A program made the translations under genes and the position numbers. The notes beneath the pieces were generated by a model. It saw nothing but the letters and a program-made list of their open reading frames with translations, was not told the DNA's origin and did no database searches. Positions 42,157-51,747 of a stretch of 64,000 bases of DNA are shown in pieces; position 1 is the stretch's first letter, and every line of letters begins with the position of its first letter. Source of the DNA: Lactarius indigo (Eukaryota > Basidiomycota > Agaricomycetes > Russulales > Russulaceae); assembly GCA_025766275.1 (NCBI GenBank), contig JAFKAC010000026.1, positions 186,001 to 250,000 of the forward strand, in the 5' to 3' direction.

Positions 42157-43764
42157 CTATCTGCCATGCAGGTTCTGCCGACCGTCGCTGCGAAGACGAG
42201 CCCAGCCCGGTCTTATGAGTCCGGTATTTCTACGCTGTTTTTCTGACTCTAATTCGTGCTGGATGACAATGGCGATAAACGCAATGAAAATCGATAATAT
42301 AAGTAGGAGTTTTTGATGTAGACGCGAATACTGCCATGAGATATCTGAACGCGGTGCGGGTGAAAAGGAGCGAGAGGGGGGAGCAAGGTCGGGGATATCA
42401 CCACCGGAAATGTCACCATCCAATTCTTGGTCTGCTTCCTGATTCAACCCAGATGTGGTATCAGCAGCACCATGGCCACGAACAAGAACATCATTCGAGA
42501 GCCGGCCCACCGCGTCGATATCTAATACCCCCATTCACGGTTTTGTCAAGTGCGCTTGGACTGGGGAAAAATACTCACCAAGATGAGACGATTCGCGCTG
42601 AGATATCTCGTTCTCGAGTTCTGTCTCAACTTGAAGGCGAATACGATTTGACTCGTCGAGCGCTTTCTCCAACGATTGGACCTCGAAGTGAAGTCTTTCC
42701 AACTCTAAATTGTAGACCTCTTCCGCCCCTGAGTGCGCCTGCTATTTGGGCTGTCATTTGTTGCTGGCATGGAGAAGTAGGGGCCCGCACCAATAAACAA
42801 TGTTCTTGCGTTAGCTCTCTGCTGTGAGAGCCCTGTGGCACTGTTTGAGAAAAAGGCTGACCGCTGAGCGACGTTATTCCCACAACACCTGGACTCGCTA
42901 AACAAGACTGGATCGTGAGCCGGAGAATGTCGGACTTACTGCGAATTTTGGGAGGTGATTTGCCGCGAGCTGATCTCTTATCCTTCAGCCGTACTAACTC
43001 CCGCTCCCGTTGAGTCAGTTCAGTGTGTATGTCCTGCACCTTTCCTTCCTTTTCTGATAGCTTCTTCCTGAGGGTCTCGACTTCTGTTCTGTATACCATC
43101 GCTACGGCCCGCTGCCTTTCAGCCTCGTTCAAATCCCGTTTGCATGTTTCAAGCTGAGAACGGATTTCCTCGACATCAGAGAGCGCTGCCATGCGTCTTT
43201 CCTCTTCTCGCAGTAGTTTCTGCAGTAAGTCGTACGGCCATTAGCATGGGTAGGAAACAAATTCCCGGCAAAAAGTTCTACCTTCTCAAGCGCATCACGT
43301 TTGTAACCATCCTCCGAATTTGGCGCCTTGAGACAGTATGTTGAGAATGCGAAGTTAGTATGGAAAATTAGTATGGCAATATAGAATAAGATTTGTACGT
43401 GACGTCGCTCTTACCGTGATAGAGAAAACGTCGTCGGCTAAGTCAGAGCACTCTGCTATAAGCCGTAGCCTGAGGTCCTTTACAATTGTCAGGCCTGTAA
43501 ATCAGTGAGTAAGGCACGATACACTAGGGTATCAGAGGCGGAGGGAGGAGATCGGCTGACAGTGAGAGCAATCATTCCGAGCCATCGCCTCCTCTGCTTC
43601 CTCCGTAACAGTTTCTAAGCCAATGTGACAGGTCAGACGAATGGCATGACGATTAAGTGAGGAACCGAACCTATAATATGACGCAAATCACGGACAATTT
43701 CGACCTCGCTTTGTTGAGGAGCGTGCGATATACTAGCACTAGCAAGGTCTGTGTGAAGGTCCAT
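42157..43764 (-). CDS. Coiled-coil protein with one C-terminal membrane helix (392 aa, 8 exons)
   Basis: Exons (minus): 43764-43671, 43614-43561, 43494-43415, 43326-43282, 43219-42940, 42888-42791, 42741-42579, 42521-42157. They total 1179 nt, an exact 393 codons, and all introns are GT-AG with matching phases. The protein starts MDLHTDLASASIS. Exons 5 and 7 encode charged heptad-rich coiled coil (EIRSQLETCKRDLNEAERQ; NLELERLHFEVQSLEKALDE). Near the C-terminus is a hydrophobic helix (LLLILSIFIAFIAIVIQ) with about 40 residues after it, so it is probably anchored in a membrane by its tail. I do not recognise the family. The architecture would suit a tethering or nuclear-envelope-type protein, but that is inference. 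The gene is intact. Confidence 0.78.
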
Positions 43765-45197
43765 CCTACTGATAGTACAACCCTAGGACTGGAGATCGAG
43801 GTGGGGAGCGTGCGCGAGTGTGCAGAGTATTCAAGTTGTAGCAAGGACAGTGTTAACGGTGACAAGTCTTAGGACGCATCAAAGGACGGAAATAGTGTGT
43901 GATTATGTGAGTGTGCGACGCCTAGCAAAAGTGACCAGGACTTCGGCCAGGAAGTACTATAGCCCCTCGAAGAAGCCAACCAGGAGCGAGTGCAGAAGTA
44001 TACTAGTACAAAGTCGGAATAGTCTCGGGAATATCCAAGAGAATATTGCCTTGACAGGTCCCAGAGATAGATAGGGAACAAATGGTGAGGACGTTCTGAA
44101 ATCAACAAACTATCCCCGAGGCCGAGGCCGAGCCGACACAGCGGTGCCGTGGCTGGGCAGTGGGCACCTATTGTCCTTGATCGAAACGTTATCGTAAATT
44201 CGAACGCTTTCTGTGTTCAATCTATATTGAATATTGAATTCCAGCTGCAGCGCTCACACGCCCCTTTATTTGATCTCCAGAAGACTCGCTGTTTCAACTT
44301 CCTTGTCGTGCCGAATCTGCAGAAAGTGCATAGCTTGCGGTGGCATTGCGCCTTTTTGCCTCATGCTTCCGGTCCCCCATATGATGATACTCACCTGTAA
44401 TTGACTATTGCCGCCTCGTTTTTGTCGTTGTCCATATCGTCTCACCGTTCTCTGTCTTGTCACCAATCTCTCCCTGAGTTGCCGCTACCTCATATTGACC
44501 CTGGACACCCGCGCATTGCAAATAATCTTCGTTCAGAGCCACGCCTGAGCCCGTCTTTCATCGCATCGCCCATTCCTACATCGATCGCCGGCGTTTTTCC
44601 TTGCTCATTTCACTAACCTTTGTTCTCGCCCGCTCCACCACCTAGTTGGCTGCTTCTAGCCACCTACAAGTCGCCGTCCGTGCCTGCGCAGACCGTTGCA
44701 CCCATCGTTAGACTCGGAGAGGGTTCTATTGTTGTGCGTCATGTCTCAGTTCCTTTGTTGACTGTTTTTGTATACTTCGTCCTCGTTTCGTTTAGCTACG
44801 TATATTCCCCTACTCGTGTCCGCGCCCATCTCCCTTTGTCCACCTACTAGCCTTACTCGTCGCTGTCTCCATCGCTCTTCCCCCTGTAACCGCTCCCTCC
44901 CCCTACTATACTTTCGACTTAGTCGCGAAACCGTTGAATACTGATTTTTTGCGTTTAAACCGGTATTCTTGACTCGTAAATCACCGCCTTGTTCTCCTCG
45001 TCTACCTCTGAGTATTAGCCTACGCTGGGCCAGTCAAGAAACCTCGCCATCGCTGCCCTCTTCGTCTGAGCCGCCGACCTCGGATCCCCTCCCACTGCCT
45101 AGTCTAGAAGCAGCCTCACTATCGCCGCCTGCATGGTCCTAGTCTGACTTCGGACCCTCACCCCTTTCCCGAAGTTGTCTGCACACTTCCTAAGTCA
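43765..45197. other. Intergenic region between divergent genes
   Basis: It separates the minus-strand gene starting at 43764 from the plus-strand gene whose exons begin near 45200. The part 44400-45200 is pyrimidine-rich on the plus strand, common in fungal promoters and 5' leaders. No ORF is convincing. Confidence 0.5.
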
Positions 45198-46483
45198 TTG
45201 CACGAAACTCCAACTTGCCAACTTGCCTCACGGTCTCGCTCACATACCCATCGACACTTTGCTGCACGCCCGCCGTCGGGACTGAATTACTCCCCCATCC
45301 TCCCACCACTCCTCCCTTTCTCTAACAGAATCCATCTCCGTCTTCGGACCCACAAGAACTCAGCACTTTACAGCGACTCATTCCAAGGTAGCATGCCTGT
45401 CACATATGCTCAGTGTATGACATCTACAGGGTGACGTCTCTCAGCTGACTGACGCCATTTTCCCCAGTGACAGATTTTGTCCTCACAGAGGCGGCGAAGG
45501 AAGGCAGGAAGCAATTCAACTTCATTTGGCTTCGCCAACAGAGTGAGTGACGTACTATCATACTTTTTGGTTACAAGGATGGGCTCTCACCAATTCTGAC
45601 AGTTCATGCCCAAGCCAGACGAGTGAAGAGGCGACTAGGCCCTCGACTAAACAAGCTTATTCTTCGCACATTGGATCATGAGGTAATCTACTTGTTGCGC
45701 ATTCTGCATACATTCATCGTGGTATCAACTCGAAGGCACAACTGGGATACATACACCTTCAACAAGGCCCTCGTATTCACGATCTCTCAATAAACATGTC
45801 AGCTGGGGGTCATCATGCGTAAGTGATGAGAGTCTCTGAATGTGCTCGCACAGCTACATCATGTTACAGCTACCTAACTCGCTCGACTCCGGTTACAATC
45901 GAAGCAAAAATGACCTCCGCGCCAAAAACGCGAAGTGGTGTCAGTGATGTGTCATTCCAGTGGTATACGGTACTAATTCATTGCAACTTTGTAGCTCCTC
46001 CAGGAAAACGAGGAGCTGAAAGGCGAGCTCCTGAAAATGGAGATTCACCTTGCCCGTGCCAACTCGCTTATCGACATCGAAAATGGTGGCAATGCTGGGG
46101 TGGTTACAGGATTACCGGCCTCTATCACGGAACGTGTAAGATGTCTTCCACCCAAGTCATTGCAATTCATCTCACTGAGTTGCACCGTGACTGCAGATAC
46201 AGCGCCTTGTTGTATTATCAAAGAACAGAAAGGATCAGGTACGCTAGTATAAATTTTTAATGCCACATTTCTCAGTGCACACTAGATTCAACAAATGCAT
46301 GAGGACGAACAGTACCGACTCAACGCGGAGTTGCTCAATACGTATTATGAACGAGACATGGAGGAGAGGGCAGCACGTGATTCTCTCTTTCAAGAATATC
46401 GCGACTGGGACGCAGAAGAAAGGGGCATTCAGGACCCAGGGCGTGATGACAGAGAGGAAGGACAGGCTACCCCTTCAGACTAG
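45198..46483 (+). CDS. Coiled-coil protein, multi-exon, 5' end unresolved
   Basis: Exons: (5' part ending 45387), 45468-45542, 45603-45682, 45803-45818, 45854-45939, 45995-46135, 46197-46238, 46286-46483 (stop TAG). Phases close throughout. The exons from 45468 to 45682 and from 45995 onward are strong; the 16-nt exon and its neighbour are weaker. No ATG occurs in the first exon, which may be wrong. Recognisable content: a basic helix (RRVKRRLGPRLNKLILRTL), a coiled coil (LLQENEELKGELLKMEIHLA) and a charged C-terminal helix (EQYRLNAELLNTYYERDMEE). The family is unknown. The coiled coils suggest a self-associating or scaffold protein. Confidence 0.6.
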
Positions 46484-47665
46484 AGCAAGGCCCACATATG
46501 CGCTGCATGCGCAACCGCCACTACTTGGCGCATTCATACGCCCACGACGATTTGGCCACATCGGCTTCGATACCTGCCCGTGATTTCATCCACATGCACT
46601 GTCTCGTTCATGTCTGCCTATTATATCCCACCTGCGTTCGTATTCTTTGTAATGTACCTGTAGCACACTGTCTGACGTTGTCTTGTTTGTGTCCTATGGT
46701 CCATCCCTCATGTATATAACTCTCGAGCTTCGTGTCTTTTGAATCACCTATTAATCCTTGATGTTCTCGAAAACGCTCGTCTGACTCTCGTGTGAACACC
46801 GACCCGTACATCTCACCCGCGCCGATCTTCGTCACGCTCTCGTGTACACTCACCGAACCGTCTTCGTACTACCGCACAATCCCCGCGTTCTTATCTCATC
46901 TCACTTCCCTACCTATCTATGTCTTCCCATAGGGACGACACTCTCATGCTCGCACCTCGAACCCTTCACTAGAATCGCCGGATATTTTTATAGCAAATGT
47001 GGTCAGGGAGAACCTTTCACATTCCAAGCTAGTGTTCCTACATGCAGATGTCGGTCTTAATGTCGGTCTTATTTGAATTCAGTTGTAGATTCCTACTGCG
47101 CCGTGTAGTGACACAAGAGAGTACTATAGTACGGTCCGAGGGTTGTACAAGGGCGCAGTTGTCTGACTTCTCATCCGCAGTGAAGACACCATGAATGCAT
47201 GTCTCGTCATAAATTCTCATACTACAACTTGTCATTGGACACTCATTCAAGTTCTTCAACTCCCTCCTGGAAAACACAACCTCCGATCGCCTACACAGTC
47301 TGTTGTGCGGCTGCCGCCACGCGTACCGGTGTCTGGGTCGGCTGTCTGCTGGACGGGTTTAATCACCTTCAAAGACCACCCAACAGTCGTGTCGGTGCTC
47401 CAGGAGTCAGATGCTGCGCCTGCGTCCACCTGTGCCTCAGTCAACCGCGTGACCGTACAGAGCTCGTTGGTCGGAGGAAATTGCGCACACGCGCCGGATC
47501 AAGTCCTCGCTCTTTTTTTTTTGGAGGAACGCTTTTATTTCTGTATCTAGCGTCTTGGATCAAGTTCTCGATCGCGACTCCTTGTTTGGGAACTCCAAGC
47601 CGGGCCGGAGCACCGAAACCACCAGCGAGACGCACCGTGAAGGTGGCAAGCATTCTCCAACTCCA
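46484..47665. other. Intergenic stretch
   Basis: It lies between two plus-strand genes. No ORF with coding character is evident. The promoter of the gene at 47666 should lie in its right part. Confidence 0.5.
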
Positions 47666-48593
47666 ATGACGACGCCTCAAATATCTGGCAAATATCAGTT
47701 TCAGCTCGACCTCAAAGGGCGAAACCTACCTATCACTGTTGCAGTTCCTGACATACCCGATACTCCGCCGTCAGAAGGGTATTTTGATCCAAGTCCCTCC
47801 TTGATTGTTGCGGACAAAGAAGCCAGCTTCGAAGACACAAGCGATATTCTCACACAGTGCACACACACTGACTCACTGGATGCTATCCATATCGAAGAAG
47901 ATCAGCCGAATCTTCTACCCGTGAGTGCTTATCTACTCATTGCACGTACTACTGAACATCGCGTGAGGGTAGAGCCTGGGTGTTAGTATTCACGACAAGA
48001 CAATTCGCGGAAAAGGGATAAAGTACCGATGGTTTTGTCTACAGGGGAAACACACGCCTTTGGGAAATCCTTCGGATATTCAGGGTATGGCCAAAATCCA
48101 ACCACTATTACATCCTCAAGTCTTCGACATCTTCATCCATGTGTTTTATCCGGCCGCAGGCCATTCCTCCGGATCCAAGGACCGCACTATACAACTGTGG
48201 CTGTGGTACCTGCGTGGGTCTTCAGAATCATCTGAAGCCTTCTGGAAGCCTGTTGCCGTTGGCTACGTGTGTCCGGGTCCAGGATTGCTGGAGGGGCGAC
48301 ACCTCGTGATCACCGATCAGGGAGAGCCTAATTGGGTAGCTGGGTCGACTAGATATCGTCGATATAAGGTGGCGTGCCCTCCTTCTACAGCTCCACATGA
48401 ACAGTCTGGGGGCTATCATATCAACGAACCTGCCACATTCGAAGGTATGGGCTGCTCCCTTTCGTGCAGCACGAACATGGCTAAAGGCGCTCTTGCAAGG
48501 CTGATTACCAGCCACAATGCGAAGTATCCCAGGGCATGTGCTTACTGTGCCACGAAGTTCACCGCATTCTTACTTGAAATACGTACGATATAA
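47666..48593 (+). CDS. Unrecognised protein (267 aa, 2 exons)
   Basis: Exon 1 47666-47920 starts at ATG (MTTPQISGKYQF). A GTGAGT...CAG intron follows, and exon 2 48045-48593 ends in TAA; phases match (85 codons plus 183). A 42-nt segment after 48448 could be a further in-frame intron. The N-terminal third is acidic and Pro-rich (TVAVPDIPDTPPSEGYF). The rest is globular-looking, with many Trp/Tyr residues (WLWYLRG, FWKPVAVGYVCPGPG, LVITDQGEPNWVAG). I do not recognise the family and see no signal peptide or membrane segment. Confidence 0.6.
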
Positions 48594-49266
48594 ATGCACT
48601 TGTGAAATATAGCCCATCGTGCGCGGTAGAGTCGGAACGGCACCCTATGGCAGCGCGTGCCTGGGCGCTAATTTCGGGTTCCTTGTCGTAGATTACAACC
48701 CTAAAATGGCAGCGAACCACTGACTTCGGTGAGGCCTCAAAATAAGATCAAACCTAAATCAGTGCAGTTCGCCCGTTAGTAGGGAACACACTTTGCCTAA
48801 AACACATCCCATCCACCCAACATTCACCCCAACTCAAAGCAAGCGGCACCGGCACCAACCATGTGCTTCGTTCAGGTCACTCCAACAGCAGCAGCGGCCT
48901 CCCCGGCTCCGCGCTGACTCTCTACACCGTCCAGTGGGTTTACCTCGCTGTCTCCGGGCCTGGCGCCCCCTTCAATGTGCTCTTCTTGAGCTGCCCTATT
49001 CGGACCACGCTAGCCATCTCCGCCCCCCTTGGGGCGATCTTTTTCAGCTTCTGCGCGACATGCCGGAGATCACATGATCACAGACGAGTCACTCACGCGC
49101 AAGCTCGCCACCTTGGATGGCGCGGCAGCGGCATGGAGACCTTCTACGAGCAATTCCGCTGCACCTTCTGTTTTGTCGTGCAGACCTGCTATATGTGCGT
49201 GCACTGTTCCCCTTGCTGTTCCCTGACTCTTTGTCCTCATTGAGTATCCATTTTAAATGACGCGCG
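48594..49266 (+). other. Possible gene remnant left of the gypsy element
   Basis: Coding-like pieces occur in two frames: LRPPWGDLFQLLRDMPEIT near 49020-49075 and ITDESLTRKLATLDG near 49078. They would join in one frame if an 8-bp tandem duplication (GATCACAT/GATCACAG, 49068-49083) were reduced to one copy. No start or full exon structure is clear. Confidence 0.3.
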
Positions 49267-49777
49267 TGTTACGGTACGAACTTAATGACTCATTACATAC
49301 GACTCATGGCCGGTTATGACTACGGTCCGGTATCAGCATTAGTCATGGACTATTACCTCGTATCAGTCAGCATAGTAGTTCACATGTGATTGTAACTCAT
49401 GTATGACTCATTCCTAGGATAGCGGTACTAGGGTTCGAGCTAGTTACGCTATTGGTTACGTACTATTCGAGCGGCGCTTTAAAGCCCGCGTGTATCTGTA
49501 TAAGTAGTCGACTCGGAAGACCAAGAGTCCCCATCTTGGTCTTCTTCAATCCACCACTTGACTCGTATTCCACTTGCCTTAGCCTCGGGCTAAGCGTGCT
49601 TCCTTATTCGTATCCACCAAGGGATACTCATCCTTTACTTCTTGCTGCAGTGTGTGTCGGTGGACCCCTGTTCAGCTTGCGTTGGGTTGACACGTGATCC
49701 CCATTCGCCTTTACTCCGCTAAGTCGATTACGCCCTCTTCAGAGTCCAAGTCGGACTAACGCCGGTGGAGCGTAACA
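49267..49777 (+). repeat. Gypsy 5' LTR (511 bp)
   Basis: TGTTACGGTACG...GAGCGTAACA. It contains a TATA box and an inverted pair GAAGACCAAGA / TCTTGGTCTTC around 49517-49544. Confidence 0.95.
49499..49543 (+). promoter_or_regulatory. Gypsy core promoter and predicted transcript start
   Basis: TATAAG at 49499-49504 lies 34 nt before ATCTTGGTCTT (49533-49543). If transcription starts at 49533, the RNA 5' end is exactly complementary to the sequence after the LTR (49780-49790). Confidence 0.6.
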
Positions 49778-51747
49778 TTAAGACCAAGATCCTCATCGTG
49801 GCGTACTCGACCAGAGACCAGTGGACGTCTTTCCGTCCCTATCACATCGGACGACGAGGAGACCGCAACGTTCCTACAAGATTCCTGAGAGCAGCTCAGT
49901 GGAGAGAACGAGGGGAAGACACCGGATACTTCGTAGAATTTAACGGTCCTAACCGTTTCAGACCCGTTGAGTTCAATTTCGAACACCTTTGTTGGACCAA
50001 GGTTACTTGGAACCCCATAGATCATCGCTGGGACATCGTACGACCAGCGGGAAGAAGCTATAACTGTGACATCGACGCGCGAGAACTTAATAGTCGCGCA
50101 GATTACGGTCCTATTGACGGACAAACACAAGAACATACAGACGAAGGAATCAGCGGAGAAGAGACCTCCGAAAACCAATCACCAAGCAGAGGAACAACAC
50201 CGGCAGAAGAAGCCAGTCTGGGAGCCATTGGCGACCATATTATACAGCGAACTGAGTCTCTCACTATCCATCAACCCGAACCAGAAGTAATCCACATTCA
50301 CAGTCCAGCAGTCGCAATGGCAACTGCCACCATCTCGCACGAAGAACCGCTCACCACTGAGGCAAGAGACCAAATAATCTTAGAAGAACAAAGGCGCATT
50401 GCGGAAGAATCACGAGCGAATCTAGCTCCCATCAATCCATATACTGGTCACCGAATGACCGAAGACGACGTAGCCATCCATCGTGCCATTGGACCGGATG
50501 TAGCTGACCCCCCCAGTGGAGGCGGAGGACCTCCTAACTTGCCAGGAGGAGGACCTCCGCCAGGAGGACCTGGGTTTGGGGGATTCCCTGGAGGGTTCCC
50601 AGGAGGACCACCAGGAGGAGGACCCCCGGGAGGAGGATTGCCAGGTGCAGGTCCTATTATACCCCCTCCTAGTAACAAATTAGCTGGTGAAGCACCCACA
50701 GTATTCGACGGAGAACGCGCCAAGGTCGAAGTGTTTCTCACACAATGGCACGTCTATTGGGGGATGAATGCAGACGAAGGCATCATGGCCACGCCATACC
50801 GACGCGCCCTGCTTTTCCTCTCTTACATTAAAGGGGTCAACGTCAGCGAATGGGTATTGGCAATGCTCACATGGCTCAACGGCCAGATACAAGCCGGAAT
50901 ACCCCGCACCAGTGAAGGATTGTGGAATGAAGTCACGCGCAGCTTTATGCAACGCTTCCGCAATACGATGGAGCAAGAACAAGCTCAATACGAGCTCAAA
51001 AAAGGAATTAAGATGATTGGAGGCAATCTAGATGAGTATTGCACCCAATTCGAACAGTTAATACGCCGCGCTCAGTACAAGCTCGATGATCCGCAGACGC
51101 TCGATTTATTCGCAAGCGGGTTACCAAAAGACCTATATGAAAAGGTCTACACCCTCGATAACCCCCGTAACTACCGCGAGTGGAAAGAAGCAACCACCAC
51201 TCACCAACAGCAATATCTTCACCTCAAAGCGGTGTTAAACAAAGGAGTCCCTTCGGGACAAGGGCAAGGAAAGCAACGACAACAACGACAATGGCAGGGA
51301 CCGCCAAGGAGCTCATGGCAGCCAAGAAATCTACGAGATCCAAATGCCATGGATACCTCCGCAGACCGAATTCGAGGGCGACTTGCTGGAGCAGAAGACA
51401 TACTCGCTCCGCGTCCCCCATACCGACCAAGGGGAGGGTTCCTCCAAAGAGGAGGAGGACGTAATAATCCAAGGCCAGTCACGTGTTATAACTGTAGGAA
51501 GGACGGACACATGGCCCGTGATTGCAGGGAACCGCGAGAGGGATACCAACCTCAAACCTCGACCAGTCGGTACATTGACACCGACTACCATCAGCAAGAA
51601 CCAGAGGTCGCTACCAGGGCGGTCCAAGATGTCCCCCCTCAACAGCGCGCCAATAACTGGCTCAACGGAGTAGCCGGAGAATCGGACGATGTAAAAGACA
51701 TTATCCTCCAACAGTTGTGGAAAAAGGAGGGTTTTCAGGACGCCTGA
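49765..51747 (+). CDS. Gypsy Gag (660 codons of open frame)
   Basis: The frame is open from inside the LTR (49723) with no ATG until 50317, although codons 49780-50316 look coding (YFVEFNGPNRF, LCWTKVTWNPIDHRW). Translation may start at 50317, at a non-ATG codon, or after splicing. Features from 49765: an acidic linker; a Gly/Pro-rich tract at about residues 250-305; a Gag core (VFDGERAKVEVFLTQWHVYW, MQRFRNTMEQEQAQYEL); one CCHC knuckle CYNCRKDGHMARDC from residue 574; stop TGA at 51745. Gag forms the particle that packages element RNA. The frame overlaps pol by 31 nt, with pol in the -1 frame. Confidence 0.85.
   Translation: MERNIKTKILIVAYSTRDQWTSFRPYHIGRRGDRNVPTRFLRAAQWRERGEDTGYFVEFNGPNRFRPVEFNFEHLCWTKVTWNPIDHRWDIVRPAGRSYNCDIDARELNSRADYGPIDGQTQEHTDEGISGEETSENQSPSRGTTPAEEASLGAIGDHIIQRTESLTIHQPEPEVIHIHSPAVAMATATISHEEPLTTEARDQIILEEQRRIAEESRANLAPINPYTGHRMTEDDVAIHRAIGPDVADPPSGGGGPPNLPGGGPPPGGPGFGGFPGGFPGGPPGGGPPGGGLPGAGPIIPPPSNKLAGEAPTVFDGERAKVEVFLTQWHVYWGMNADEGIMATPYRRALLFLSYIKGVNVSEWVLAMLTWLNGQIQAGIPRTSEGLWNEVTRSFMQRFRNTMEQEQAQYELKKGIKMIGGNLDEYCTQFEQLIRRAQYKLDDPQTLDLFASGLPKDLYEKVYTLDNPRNYREWKEATTTHQQQYLHLKAVLNKGVPSGQGQGKQRQQRQWQGPPRSSWQPRNLRDPNAMDTSADRIRGRLAGAEDILAPRPPYRPRGGFLQRGGGRNNPRPVTCYNCRKDGHMARDCREPREGYQPQTSTSRYIDTDYHQQEPEVATRAVQDVPPQQRANNWLNGVAGESDDVKDIILQQLWKKEGFQDA
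49780..49790 (+). promoter_or_regulatory. Gypsy self-priming primer-binding site
   Basis: AAGACCAAGAT, two bases after the LTR, is the exact reverse complement of 49533-49543. An 11-nt match to the transcript 5' end is the arrangement known for Tf1/sushi-type self-priming. No tRNA 3'-end match (TGG start) is present. Confidence 0.65.

Noticed and set aside
47191..47669. Overlapping plus-strand ORFs before the 47666 gene
   Set aside because: No start, splice signals or motifs; they overlap each other in different frames.
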